Positions 47,190 to 57,802 of a DNA stretch of 64,000 bases are shown one piece after another. The DNA comes from Thecamonas trahens ATCC 50062 (taxonomy: Eukaryota > Apusozoa > Apusomonadida > Apusomonadidae). The stretch is from positions 172,981-236,980 of the forward strand of contig NW_013657655.1 of NCBI RefSeq assembly GCF_000142905.1. The letters are read 5' to 3'. Below the pieces are notes generated by a model, which saw only the letters and a list, made by a program, of their open reading frames with translations, searched no databases and was not told the DNA's origin. Both the position numbers and the translations under genes were made by a program. Position 1 is the first letter of the stretch; every line of letters starts with the position of its first letter.

Positions 47190-47673
47190 NNNNNNNNNNN
47201 NNNNNNNNNNNNNNNNNNNNNNNNNNNNNNNNNNNNNNNNNNNNNNNNNNNNNNNNNNNNNNNNNNNNNNNNNNNNNNNNNNNNNNNNNNNNNNNNNNNN
47301 NNNNNNNNNNNNNNNNNNNNNNNNNNNNNNNNNNNNNNNNNNNNNNNNNNNNNNNNNNNNNNNNNNNNNNNNNNNNNNNNNNNNNNNNNNNNNNNNNNNN
47401 NNNNNNNNNNNNNNNNNNNNNNNNNNNNNNNNNNNNNNNNNNNNNNNNNNNNNNNNNNNNNNNNNNNNNNNNNNNNNNNNNNNNNNNNNNNNNNNNNNNN
47501 NNNNNNNNNNNNNNNNNNNNNNNNNNNNNNNNNNNNNNNNNNNNNNNNNNNNNNNNNNNNNNNNNNNNNNNNNNNNNNNNNNNNNNNNNNNNNNNNNNNN
47601 NNNNNNNNNNNNNNNNNNNNNNNNNNNNNNNNNNNNNNNNNNNNNNNNNNNNNNNNNNNNNNNNNNNNNNNNN
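47190..47673. other. Assembly gap (N run) between VPS13 and a small coiled-coil gene
   Basis: 484 N bases upstream of VPS13 on its strand. A first VPS13 exon could be hidden here. Confidence 0.98.
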
Positions 47674-47799
47674 GAGATTATTGAAATGAGCCCCGGTAGA
47701 ATGGATTCACAGTTACTGATGTGGACGGTTGGGGGCTGGGAGAGGGTGGGGTGGGGGGTCGTGATGAGGGGGGTCGCTCCGGGTGACGATGGCCAGGCT

Positions 47800-47896
47800 A
47801 GGGGCGGGCAGGTGGCGGGCAGGTGGCGGGCAGGTGATGGCCAGGTGATGGCCAGGTGGCGGCCAGGTGGCGACACGGCGGCGGCCAGGTGGTGGC
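47800..47896 (+). repeat. Minisatellite (ggtggcgggca / ggtgatggcca units)
   Basis: Seven to eight imperfect 11-bp units of ggtggcgggca and ggtgatggcca type lie in the leader of the gene starting at 47943. Confidence 0.8.
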
Positions 47897-47942
47897 GTTT
47901 CGCGGCCACACCCCACCCACAGCCAAGTTCTCACAGGCCAAC

Positions 47943-48753
47943 ATGGACCAACTTCGGGCGGAACTGATGGCTGAGCGGCGACTGCGGGAGCGACTGCAGG
48001 AGAGAGTCCATGTCCTTGCCATGGAGCTGGAGAATGCGCTCACCGAGCTCAATGGCTACAAGGTACGACTGCGGCGGGCGTGTGGCGTGTGGCGTGTGGC
48101 GCGGGTGGTGGCGCCAAAACAGAGTGAATCTACTCCAGCCCCCAGCCGCACGCGAGAGACGGGAGGAAACAGTGGGCGCACGGGCATGGTGTAGTCATGA
48201 GTATTGGTGTGAACTCATGGGCATGGTGGGCGTGGGCGGGTGGGGCGTGCAGGCGGCCGAAGCTGAGACGGCGGCGGAGACGGCGGCGGAGATGCGGCCG
48301 CCGCCGCTGGCATGGGACGAGCTGCTAGTGGAGGACGAGGTGGCAGAGATGGACGAGCTGGTCGGCGGGCCAGGGCCGAGTCAGGGCACTGTGGATGAGC
48401 TAGACGAGCTGGATGAGGTTGGCAAGGATCTGTATGCGTCGATGGTCCGCGCAGCAGTGCTGTCGCAGAGCTTTGGTGTCAGCGGCAGAGTGCTGGACGA
48501 CAGCAGTGAGGACGACGACGAGGATGTGGCCGACGAGCTCGGCTTTGTCTCGCCGGTCAAGACGTCGCAGAGGCTGGCTGTGTCGGTCGGGCTCGGTGCA
48601 GCGCCGTTTACGCCGACCATCGAGTTTGGCGAGCACGCGCGCGAGGAGCTCCACGACTTGCGGCTCAAGTGCCATGCACAGCGGGTCGAGATGGCGACGA
48701 TGGCAAAGCAGATGGAGGCGCTGCAGGCGTCAGCAACAGGTGTGGGCGAGTAA
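47943..48753 (+). CDS. Small acidic coiled-coil protein
   Basis: Exon 1 is 47943-48062 (MDQLRAELMAERRLRERLQE..., ending LTELNGYK) and exon 2 is 48253-48753. The 190-nt intron runs GTACGA...GTGCAG and is phase 0. The 206-residue product starts and ends with coiled coil (C-terminal HDLRLKCHAQRVEMATMAKQ), with an acidic centre rich in Asp, Glu and Leu (DELDELDEVGKDLYASM). Unlike most introns here, this one is G-rich on the coding strand. No family was recognised. The two separate coiled-coil blocks and the absence of any catalytic motif suggest a scaffold or adaptor. Confidence 0.65.
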
Positions 48754-48875
48754 CAAGCGGGGCAAAAATGCTTTCTGTTATTTGATAACGATTAGAGTAG
48801 AGGGTGGTCTGTGTGTGAGAGTTGAGGGGGGAGGGGGGGGTCAAGGAGCGGGGCGCAAGCCTAAATTGAACGCGA

Positions 48876-51004
48876 TCAGTGCGAGGCAGCGATGGCCTTG
48901 CGGCGCTTCGGTTCCGGGAAGAGCAGTGCGGGCTCCACATCGCGTTTGCGCTTGGGCGAGCCGGGCGCAGCTGAGATAATCGAGTCCATAAACTCGGCGT
49001 AGGCTGAGGGGTGATGGATGTCGTGTGTCGACGGAAAGTCTGCAACGCCCGAGACCGAGTTGTCGCCATACGACGACGCGTTGAGCATGCCGTCGTCGAG
49101 TGCGCCGCCAACAGTGAGCGACGGGAGCGAGGCGAGCGCGCCAGGGACAGAGGTCAGCGGGTTGGTGTGGACGTCGTCAAAGTTGATCATCGAGAGGGTC
49201 GAGTTGGGCGGACCCGAGAGCGAGGCCGAGCCGACCATCGACGTCGGCGACGCGTTGGCAGCCTTGCAGTCGGGGCACCGCCACAGCGACGACGCCACGA
49301 CGTCACGCTGAGACATGCCGACGCACTTTTCGTGGAACCAGCGAGCACACGGCCCGCCGCACACGCGCAGGTTGTTCGATGGCATGCTCGAGGTGCCAAA
49401 GCAGGTCGAGCAGTAGTCGAAGCGGAAGGTCGTCGGCGCCGACGCGCCAAAGTCCATGCCGCCGATCGGCGTCTGCGCGCCCGACGGCACCGCTGTCACC
49501 GCGTCCGACGGCGGCATGTACACGGGCGCAGTGCCCGACCGGTACGCCACCGACGCCGGGACGAGCGGTGCGGTGCCGCGCAGGATCTCGGCAGCCGCGC
49601 TGACCACGTTGTTCGGGTCGTGCATGCCCGAGCCGCGCGCCGTCGACGCCAGCCGCGGGTCAATCCCGCCGGTGCGATGCGCGAGGAGCGCCGCAAAATC
49701 CGGCGACGTCGCACGCCCAGGCGTGGGCGCCACAGACCGCACACGTCGCGACGCCATGCCCGGCAGCGACGAGAGGTCCAGCGAGTCGAGCGCCGCAGGC
49801 GAAGTCGACCGCGGCGAGACCGGCGCAGACGCAAAGCCGCGCGATGCGAGCGTCAGCAGCGGCTGCCCGGCATTGGCCCGCCGCTTTGAGACCCAGTAGC
49901 TGTACACGTCCTCTACCGTCGAGAGTTCCTCACCCGGGAACTGGACCAGCGACAGCTGCATGGCCTCGGTCTCGGTGTGCGAGGCCTTCTCGAACCGATC
50001 CAGGAACCGCTCGAACCGCTGAACGGTCACGCTCTTGCCCTGCGACTTGTTGTAGCCCTCAAGCCACCGCGCGTCGTCAGAGTCCATCCGGTACTCAACA
50101 GGCGAGCCCTCGAGCCCCTCGGGCGATCGCGACGCGCCCGAGAACGACGACGAGACCGACCCGTCACGCCGCCGGCGCTGGCGGGTCGGCGACCGCGAGT
50201 ACAGTCGGGAACGCGGCCGCGCGGCCGCAGCAGCGGCTGCTGCCGCAGCAGCCGCTGCTGCAGACGGCGAGCCCGACGCAGCCGCTGCCGCTGCCGCTGC
50301 CTCCAACCGCCGGCGCTCCTGCCGAAGCAGCCGCGCCTCACGGCGGCGACGGCGGGCAAGCGCCCGGTTGCGCGACTCGGACGACATCGACGAGTACGAG
50401 CCCGAACCCGAATCCGAGTTGGCTGATGACGATCGCGGCGTGCGGCCCTTGCGCGACTTGGAGCTCTTCGAGCTCGACTTGGACGACGCCCCGGCCTTCT
50501 TGCCCGCGGCCTTGGCTGTCCGTGCCTTGGTCCGCGCCTTGGCCTTGGCACCCTTGGCGTCCTTGCGCCGCGCACGCGCCCGGGACTTCTTCTCAACCTC
50601 TGGAGGCGGCTCGTGCATGTTGCCACACTCCTTGAGGCCAAAGTAGCCGGATCGGTACGAGCAGAACCGCGACTGCGGCCGCTTGCACTCGACATTGAGA
50701 ATCGAGTTGAGCGTCCGCGATGGAGTGAGGCCTCTGTGGCATAGGAGGAAGAGGGAGGGTGAGTGGGGAGAGAGGGAGGGGGAGGGGGAATAAAAAGAGG
50801 ACCTCGGAGAAACCAAACGAACTTTGGCCCGCACGTCCTGTTTCAGGAAAAGCGTGTGTTCGGCATATGCCACAGGTATGGGTAAGCGTACCGAGTAGTG
50901 ACGAGGTCCAGGTCCATGATGCGGGCCATGAGGTCCTGGTAGTGGATAGAGCGCTTGGTCTTCTTGAGGACCAAGTAGGCGGCCTCCAGGAAGGACATCG
51001 ACAT
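48876..51004 (-). CDS. Chromatin protein with HARE-HTH, EPL1-like segment and PHD finger
   Basis: Exon 1 is 50892-51004 and exon 2 is 48876-50733. The 158-nt intron (GTACGC...CCACAG) splits codon 38. The joined N-terminus SFLEAAYLVLKKTKRSIHYQ, then TTRGLTPSRTLNSILNVECK and SRFCSYRSGYFGLKE, is a complete HARE-HTH domain as in ASXL proteins. A Lys/Arg/Ser-rich region and an Ala run follow. Residues of about 250-320 (MDSDDARWLEGYNKSQG, RFERFLDRFEKASH, VEDVYSYWVSKRR) match the enhancer-of-polycomb (EPL1) motif of NuA4/JADE/BRPF proteins. A PHD finger sits at about 476-526 (CSTCFG...CGGPC..WFHEKCVG...WRCPDC; C4HC3). The product is 656 residues. A nuclear histone-modification scaffold role is inferred. 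Confidence 0.82.
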
Positions 51005-52408
51005 GGTGGGCAGGTCAGGGGAGGCGAGAGCGGTGAAGCGAATAAGCGACGGCGGAACAGTTAGCGAGGCCGCAGCAAATTGGTTGGCGAGAAAAAAAAG
51101 AACTCGGAGCGGAAGCAGCCGACGAGTCGCGAGGAATAGATTGGGCGAAGCGGGGAAAAACTGGCTTGCCAAAAGGCTCAGCGGAGGTACTTGGACCAAG
51201 CGGGGGAGCCCAAAGAGAGCGAGAGGGGTGCCAAAAAGAAGTACGCAGACGCGGTACTTCGGCAAGTAATGGGTGCTTCCGTCGGCGGGTAGGTGGGCCG
51301 GAGCGGAAACAGGGGCGGACGGAGTGCTCCGGTCGCTGGGGTAGTTGGGGAGGTGCGACTCAACGGAACGTCAATAAGGCACGATCCCTCACCAGGCAGG
51401 CGGAGAAACAGCGCACAGGTAGGCAGGGAAGAAGCTCAAAAACAACCCTACAGCACTTGCGGTGCGGACCGGCAAGTGTGTCAAAAGGGGCTGTGAGTGG
51501 GGGGCAGTCGTTTGGAACTGGGGCAACCGGGTTGCAGAGTCAAGTTGCCTCCGTCCCGCTGCGCTAACCCCGGCCTCGTCGCTCCCTGGCCTCACGCGCT
51601 GCGGTGGCGGTGGAGGAAATTGTGCCCGGTGTTCCTCTCATGAAAATATGTTTCACACGTGCACAGCGCTGCCTTCCGACAGGCAATCTCCCGCACCGCC
51701 CGCCACATGCTTCCCACACCTCCGCCCACATGTCCCCTGCCTATGCTGACTCTCCAACACTCACGCTAACCTGCCCCACACGCTAGCAAAGATCACTGCT
51801 CCCGCCGATGCATCATCGCCAGCTGTTCGCAACTGGTCAACATTTGCCCTGATGGGAAACGTTGTTCACCAATGTGTCACATGTAAGTGACGTTCGCCGT
51901 CCCGCCGATCCTGGTGATGAGGCAGGTGGTGGAGTACAGGCAAGCAATATCGGGACATGGCAACGGCTCCAGCTCCAGCTTGCGGCAGGTGTGCAGTCCT
52001 TTCCCTCTGGCCCTCCGGCCTTCCTCCTACCGCCCTTCCCTTCGCACTGCCACTTGCGACCGCCATCGCGGTCGCTGTCTGCGGCTAAGGAACACTCTCA
52101 CGTGCACGCGCTGCGGGTAAGAAGCAGGTGGCGCAACCGGTTGTTTCAACAATATCAACCTGTCCTCACGTGCAGATGCGCAGATGTACATGCCATCGAT
52201 TGCCTCCGGGCAGGCCCAGGTCGCCTTAAAATGGCTGCCCAATTCGGGAATGTCTGACCATGTATTTCGACAAATTGGCGCTGGCGTGGCTTTGGGGGCT
52301 CCTTGCAAAGGGTGCGACTGCCGACGGCACACCTTCCCCCACGCACACAACCACAGTACCCACCTCACCTTCCCACCACGCTCTTGGGGAGCACGCAGGG
52401 CGGGTGGC
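51005..52408. other. Long divergent intergenic region, no gene recognised
   Basis: 1.4 kb, the longest non-coding stretch outside the gaps, between the HARE/PHD gene (-) and the Myb gene (+). It is less GC-rich than the coding DNA. Short frames on both strands show no family resemblance. No tRNA was identified. It presumably holds both promoters. Confidence 0.5.
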
Positions 52409-53463
52409 ATGTCTGCAAATTCTGGAGCGCGCAAGAAGCCCCAGGGTGGGGCGTGGTCGGAGAACGAGCATCTGCTGTTCCTCATGGGCTTGCAAACCTA
52501 CGGTCGCGGTGACTGGCGCTCCATAGCCTCGAGCTACGTGTTGACGCGGACGCCGACACAGATCGCCTCGCATGCGCAAAAGTACTTTCTGCGTATGGAG
52601 AAGGAGTGCGTGAGTGGAGCGAACCCGGGCACGGCCACCTCGCGCAAGTCGTCGTCGCTCCTCACCCTCACCACCGCCAACGCCTACGCCCTCGCCACCC
52701 TCCACACCACCCTGTGTCTCAACTCGCCCGGCGAGCGCCCCCCGTCCCGCCGCAACTCACCCGTCGTCTTAAGCCGACTCCGCTCCACCATGCGATGGCG
52801 TCGGCGTCGGCCTGCTCACAGCTCGCCGCCCTCGGCGACTCCATCTCGCACCTAGGTGTCGCCACCCAGCCACCGCTGGCCAAAGCCGGCTCGGGCAGCT
52901 CGTCCGGCGACGACTCGTCCGGCACTCCCGGCACTCCCACCCGTCCGCTCGGCCCTGTCTCCATCGAGGATCAGCTCGACGCGCTGCTCACACGCCAGCC
53001 GTCCTTGTTGGGCTTTGGCGGCTCAGCCGACGACTCGGCCACACGTTCCGCTCTCGGCCCAGCTGCGGCTCTCGGCTCTGCTGCCGGCCCGCCGCCCGCC
53101 GGCACATCCTCATCTGGCCCGCTGTACCTCCCGGCGTCACCGCTAGGCGATCAGGCCAAAATCGACCGAGCCATCTCCTCGGTCGTCTCGTCGTCGCTCG
53201 CTAAGCTTGACAAGCCGTCCAAGCTCTCTGCTGTCATCCACGGCATCGGCCACCTCCCCAACTTTGCCATCGCAAGCATGGGCGCCTCGTCGTCTGCCAA
53301 CCCGCGCATCCAGCTCCCGGTACCCATGCACCTCGAGCACCCGCCCGGCCGTGCCTCGCCGAGCTCGTCGTCATCGCGGAGCAAATCATTGTCCAAGCGC
53401 AAGAGCTCGTACTCAATGTCGCTAGCCCCGCCCGCCAAGCGCCATCAGCCGCTCCCGCCGTAG
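52409..53463 (+). CDS. SHAQKY-type Myb transcription factor
   Basis: Exon 1 is 52409-52609 and exon 2 is 52822-53463, joined across a 212-nt phase-0 intron (GTGAGT...CTCACAG). Exon 1 encodes a single Myb repeat: WSENEHLLFLMGLQTYGRGD, then WRSIASSYVLTRTPTQIASH, with the diagnostic SHAQKYF. Exon 2 encodes a Ser/Pro/Ala-rich tail with a basic end (SKRKSSYSMSLAPPAKRH). Without the intron the frame would be lost, which supports the splice model. SHAQKY Myb proteins are DNA-binding factors known from plants and Dictyostelium (family knowledge). The product is 280 residues and presumably nuclear; targets are unknown. Confidence 0.8.
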
Positions 53464-53565
53464 CCTGCTTGTCTATGCAATGAATCGCCCCACCGAGCTC
53501 GGCCAATGTGCCCGGGCTAACTCTGCCACGCGTCTCCACCCCCTTCACCACACCACTCCACCCGC

Positions 53566-55960
53566 ATGGGAACCCTCGTCCTCGCCACACTCCTTGCCCT
53601 TGCCCTTGCCACCGCCTCCGTCCCGCCGGCAGCAGCAGTGGCATGGTGCGGGGCGACGACGGCGGTGTCGTCCCGCTGCGTCGTCGACGCCTTGCCGGCC
53701 GTGACCAGTGGCACGACAGTGGCCATTGCCACCTCGGCAGACTCGCTGGCAGACACAAGCGCGTGGGCTGCGCTTGTCCGCATCCTCCCGCCTCCGCACC
53801 GCTCGCCGCCACCGCCATCACCAGGCTATCTCGCCATCACCCTCACCAACCTCGTGCCGGACACAAGATACTCGCTCGCCCTCATCCACCTCCCGTCGTT
53901 TGTCAACGCCTCGGCGCCAATCAGCCAGCTGCGGGCTGCTCTGATGGCGCTTGCTCCGACTGCGGCATCGTCATGGCGCCCAATCGCCACCTTTACTACC
54001 TTTCCGCCGCCGGTGCCGTTGCCTCGTTCACCTTTGCCGCCGCCTCGTGCGCGTCGACCGGCTCCGCTCATGCCGTCTTTGATGACCTCGCCCGTGCCCA
54101 CCCGCTCTTCTTTGCCCACATGGGTGATTTGTACTACAAGGACATTGCCGAGTCGGCGCCATGGCGGTTTGCGTCGGCGCTGAGGCAGGTCTTTGACTCG
54201 CCGACCCAGTCGGCGCTCTACGCGTCGACCTCGGTCGTCTACATTCACGACGATCACGACTACGGCCCCAACGACTCGGACGCCGCCTCGCCAGCTCGCC
54301 CGGCCGCCCTCGCTTCTTACCTCACTGCTGTCCCGCACTATCCACTGGCATCGCGGGCCGCTGCAGCGCTGCCGGCGCTGGACGCTGCGGCATCACCGGC
54401 GGGCGCAGTCAACGGCTCCGCCGCCTACACTCGCACCATTACGCCGGACGCTGTCGGTGCTGCACGGCTCGATGGTGTGTACCAGAGCTTTGAGGTCGGA
54501 CGGGTGCTTTCCTCCTCACCGACCTCCGGGCGTCGTCCAACACCACGACCCGGCTTGGCCCGCGCCAGCGCGGCTGGCTCACGGGCATGCTCGAGCGTGC
54601 CTCACGCCATGCGCTGGTAGTCTGGATCTCGTCAGTACCGTGGATCGGTGCTGCCGCTGACGGCGACGACTCGTGGCGTGGCGTGCCGCATGAGCGCGCG
54701 TTCATCGCCAACGAGTTGGCACGACTTAACGTGACCAACCTGGTCATGATCTCTGGTGATGCTCACATGGTGGCCATCGACTCGGGCATCCACACCAATT
54801 ACGCCAACGCGTCAGCATGGCCAGACTCTATCGGCGGCGGCTTTCCGGCCCTCGTCGCTGCCCCGCTTGACCGCATCGGCTCGACCAAGGGCGGTCCGTA
54901 CACCGAAGGCTGCCACGGGTTCCGGCTGTGGAAGACCCACCAGTATGGACTGGTTCGCATCGACGACTCGCTTGAGGCCACGTGTGTCACGCTCTCCGGT
55001 CATCGATACGCCCATCCTGCGCCGCTTGCCTCGCTCCGGCTCTGCACGCCGTTTGCCGTGGCACCCGCAAACGCCCAGCCCGGGAACGGCGCGTCGGGTT
55101 CGTGCTCGATGGCCTGGCTGCCGGTCTGGGCCTGGGTCACCGTATTTTTTGTCATCGTCCTCGTTGCTGTTCTCGCTGCCGCCACTTGCTTCACTGTCTA
55201 CCGGCTCCGCGCCACCTGGGCGCACTCGCGGCTAGCCCGCCAGTCCGCGCCACGGCATCCAACCTTCCGTCCGGACGTTGTTGGCATGGATGAGCTCCAG
55301 CCGACAACCTCGGTCATCCGCCGCCGGCGCACCTCGCGCCGCAGAATCCAAGCATCGGATGGCCGTGGCAAGCCGTCACACCGCCGCCGCCGCCGCCGCA
55401 AGACGCGCCGCACTGATGCGGCCGTCGCAAGCGCCGCCGGCTCGCACCCGGTCGCACTGGACATGCTCGTGGCCCACACGCCGCGTACTTTGCTGCGGCT
55501 GGAGCTCGACGACTCGCTTTCGGACACACCGTTCAACCCCAGCCATGACCCGAGCTGGCTGCGGCCGCTTCCGCTGCCGGCCCGCCATCCGCGCGCGCCG
55601 TCGCCGGCCTCGCCATCAACGATGTCGTGGTCCTCATCGCCCGCGCAGTCCTCGGCCGAGCTCTCAATGGTGTCGCCTGCACACCCGTCGCTCCCGCTCC
55701 CGCACATCAGCTCACCCGCACTGCGCCACCTCCCCCACATCCAAGTCACTCCCGTCCGGCCTGGCTCCGGCTCCATCTCGCGCTCTTATTCGCGATCGGG
55801 CGATACTGAGCTCTCGTCCGACCTCACCCGCGCCTCTTCGCTGACCGTCTCGACCAGCACTGGCCGACAAGTTGATCAAGGTCATGAAGGTCATGAAGCT
55901 GATGACTCCAACTATGATTACTGTGACTACGAGTATTACTCGTACTCAACAGAGCAGTAA
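53566..55960 (+). CDS. PhoD-like metallophosphatase with transmembrane helix and cytoplasmic tail
   Basis: About 798 residues after bridging breaks near 54001-54015 and 54508-54510. A signal peptide (TLVLATLLALALATASV) precedes a fibronectin-like N-terminal region ending near TFTTF. The catalytic part has PhoD signatures: AAASCASTGSAHAVFDDL, FFAHMGDLYYKDI, VVYIHDDHDYGPND, then FLLTDLRASSNTTTRLGPRQ, WISSVPW and ISGDAHMVAID, which together supply the metal-binding Asp, Asn and His residues. A transmembrane helix follows (AWVTVFFVIVLVAVLAAATC), then a 260-residue Arg-rich and Ser/Pro-rich tail ending in a Tyr/Asp/Glu cluster. The topology is type I, with the phosphatase outside or lumenal. PhoD enzymes cleave phosphate esters; the substrate here is unknown. 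Many PhoD proteins lack a membrane anchor and tail. Confidence 0.78.
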
Positions 55961-56109
55961 CACGGATACACTATGGGTCTCGCCCACGCCGATGATTGCC
56001 ATCAGATGCGCGCCGACGTTGCCCGAGTCGCGCCACACCCCGCCACCGCCCGGCCGCTCCTCCCCACCAGCCCTAACTCCAGCCCAGCCCACCCCACTCT
56101 AGCCGCTGC

Positions 56110-57801
56110 ATGGCTGACTGCGAGTCCGACTCATCCGACTCGGCCGACTCGGCCGCTGCAAGCTTCCTCGCCGCCCCGCGCTCGCTGGTCCAGACCCGGC
56201 TGGTGTTTGCAGCTGCGGCAAGTGCCCACGGCGACGGGAGCGACGGGAGCGACGGGAGCGACGGGAGCGACGGGAGCGACGGGAGCGACGGGAGCGACGG
56301 GAGCGAGAGCGGCCGGAGCGAGAACGGCGGTGGTGGTGGCGGAGACGATGTAGGCGACAGAGACGACAGTGGAAACAGCAAAGTAGGCTCAGAGTCCAGC
56401 GCGGAAGAAGCAGGTATCAAAGTCATGAGCATGATGCGACTGGTGACTGGGATGGCGCTGGCGGGAGCTCGGCTGGTGCGCGGAGAGCGGGCGGCGGCGC
56501 GGCGGGCGGCGGCTGGGCGGCTGGTGGCGGCGCGGACGCTAGTGGTGCGCGGGCACGGTGGTGGCAACAGCAGACAGCCGCGCGATAATGTCCAGCCGCT
56601 GACCCAGCTGGCGCTTGACGGTGACGGCGCGCTGATGGTGGTGGCCAACGCGGCAGGCTCGTTCTCGGTGGTTGACCTGGAGGCAGCGCTGGCCGATGGC
56701 GACGTTGCGCGAGTGTCGAATGCGGCAGCACCCGGCACGCTGGTCCCGGTTCTGGCTCTGCCGCCACAGGGCGCCATTCGCGACGTGCGCTTCCATCCGG
56801 ACGAGCCATCAACGCTGCTGGCGGTGTACGGCAACCGACCGTGGCTTGCCCAGTACGACCTTGAAGTGTGCGGACTCGAGCCGACGCTCAAGCTCCAGGT
56901 TCCGGCCAACGAGCTGCTCTCGCCGGGCCTGCTCTCGCTGGCGGCGTTGCCGCAGCACGCCGCGGTGGGGCCACCGGTGTATGCCACATCCAGATCAGGC
57001 GCGGTGTTTGGGTGGGATCCACGCGCGGCGCGCGGTGCGCGTCCAGCACTCCATGTCCGCACCGCACACAAGGGCCGAGCCACGGCTGTAGCCGTCTCGC
57101 ACGACGGGTTCACCCTCAGTTCGGGCGGCGACGACGGGCTCATCGCGCTGTGGGACATCCGTCACACCATGATGCCACTGATGAAGGTGCATGGTTCGCG
57201 GTTCGGAGCTGACGGCTCGGCTGCCGGTGTCACGTTCCTTGGCTTTCACCCGCGGGCTCGCCACGCGCTTGTCTGGCAGATGGCCTCGGGCCAGGTGGGC
57301 GTCTTTGACATCATGGGCGACGCGCTGGCATCTCGAGCGGCGCGGCTCTCGGGCCAAGTCGCAGTCGGCGGTGTCTCGGGCGCGCTCGCCCCGCTTGCCA
57401 ATCCGGCACCGGACATGCAGGTCTGCCGGTTTGCCCTCAAGCCAGACCTGGCGGATGACGGCACGTTTACCTACACGGCGCCAGACACGCCGTGGGTGTA
57501 CACCTCGATGCTCGACATGTGCGGAGGCTTTCGGCGCCTGGCGCGGCTGCCGCGGTCGAGCAAGACAACAAGCTCCAGTGACGATGACGCCGGCCTGGAG
57601 CCGTCGGCGCCGAGCGGCGGTGGCCTCTACCGGGCCACGCCGGTGCCTGCCGGTGTGGTAGCACTCCAACGACTGGAGCCGGCCGCTGGCGCGGCGTGCC
57701 TCGCGCTTCACCCAGGCCTCAATCTGGTGAGCGTGCTCGACACGCCGGATGTCTCCACGGCCGGCGACGAGGTAGCTGAGCCCGAGGACGACGACGAGTA
57801 A
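56110..57801 (+). CDS. WD40-repeat protein
   Basis: A 563-residue protein starting at ATG 56110. The N-terminus has a run of Gly-Ser-Asp repeats and a Gly/Asp-rich acidic region, followed by an Arg/Ala-rich helix. WD40-like strands begin near residue 150: QLALDGDGALMVVANAAGSF, IRDVRFHPDEPSTLLAVYG, VYATSRSGAVFGWDPRAARG, VAVSHDGFTLSSGGDDGLIA ending ALWDIRHTMMPL, and FLGFHPRARHALVWQMASGQ. About six or seven blades fit one propeller. The C-terminus is acidic. The exact family was not recognised; WD40 propellers are protein-interaction platforms. The stop lies 1 bp from the stop of the convergent spastin gene. Confidence 0.72.
   Translation: MADCESDSSDSADSAAASFLAAPRSLVQTRLVFAAAASAHGDGSDGSDGSDGSDGSDGSDGSDGSESGRSENGGGGGGDDVGDRDDSGNSKVGSESSAEEAGIKVMSMMRLVTGMALAGARLVRGERAAARRAAAGRLVAARTLVVRGHGGGNSRQPRDNVQPLTQLALDGDGALMVVANAAGSFSVVDLEAALADGDVARVSNAAAPGTLVPVLALPPQGAIRDVRFHPDEPSTLLAVYGNRPWLAQYDLEVCGLEPTLKLQVPANELLSPGLLSLAALPQHAAVGPPVYATSRSGAVFGWDPRAARGARPALHVRTAHKGRATAVAVSHDGFTLSSGGDDGLIALWDIRHTMMPLMKVHGSRFGADGSAAGVTFLGFHPRARHALVWQMASGQVGVFDIMGDALASRAARLSGQVAVGGVSGALAPLANPAPDMQVCRFALKPDLADDGTFTYTAPDTPWVYTSMLDMCGGFRRLARLPRSSKTTSSSDDDAGLEPSAPSGGGLYRATPVPAGVVALQRLEPAAGAACLALHPGLNLVSVLDTPDVSTAGDEVAEPEDDDE
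56229..56305 (+). repeat. 9-bp tandem repeat encoding Gly-Ser-Asp
   Basis: About eight nearly identical copies of gacgggagc encode (GSD)n in the disordered N-terminus of the WD40 protein. The high DNA identity points to recent expansion. Confidence 0.92.
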
Positions 57802-57802
57802 G

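Noticed and set aside
52610-52821. A frame break in the Myb gene
   Set aside because: A GTGAGT...CTCACAG intron in phase 0 explains the change of frame exactly and removes C-rich sequence, so this one is a normal intron, not an indel.
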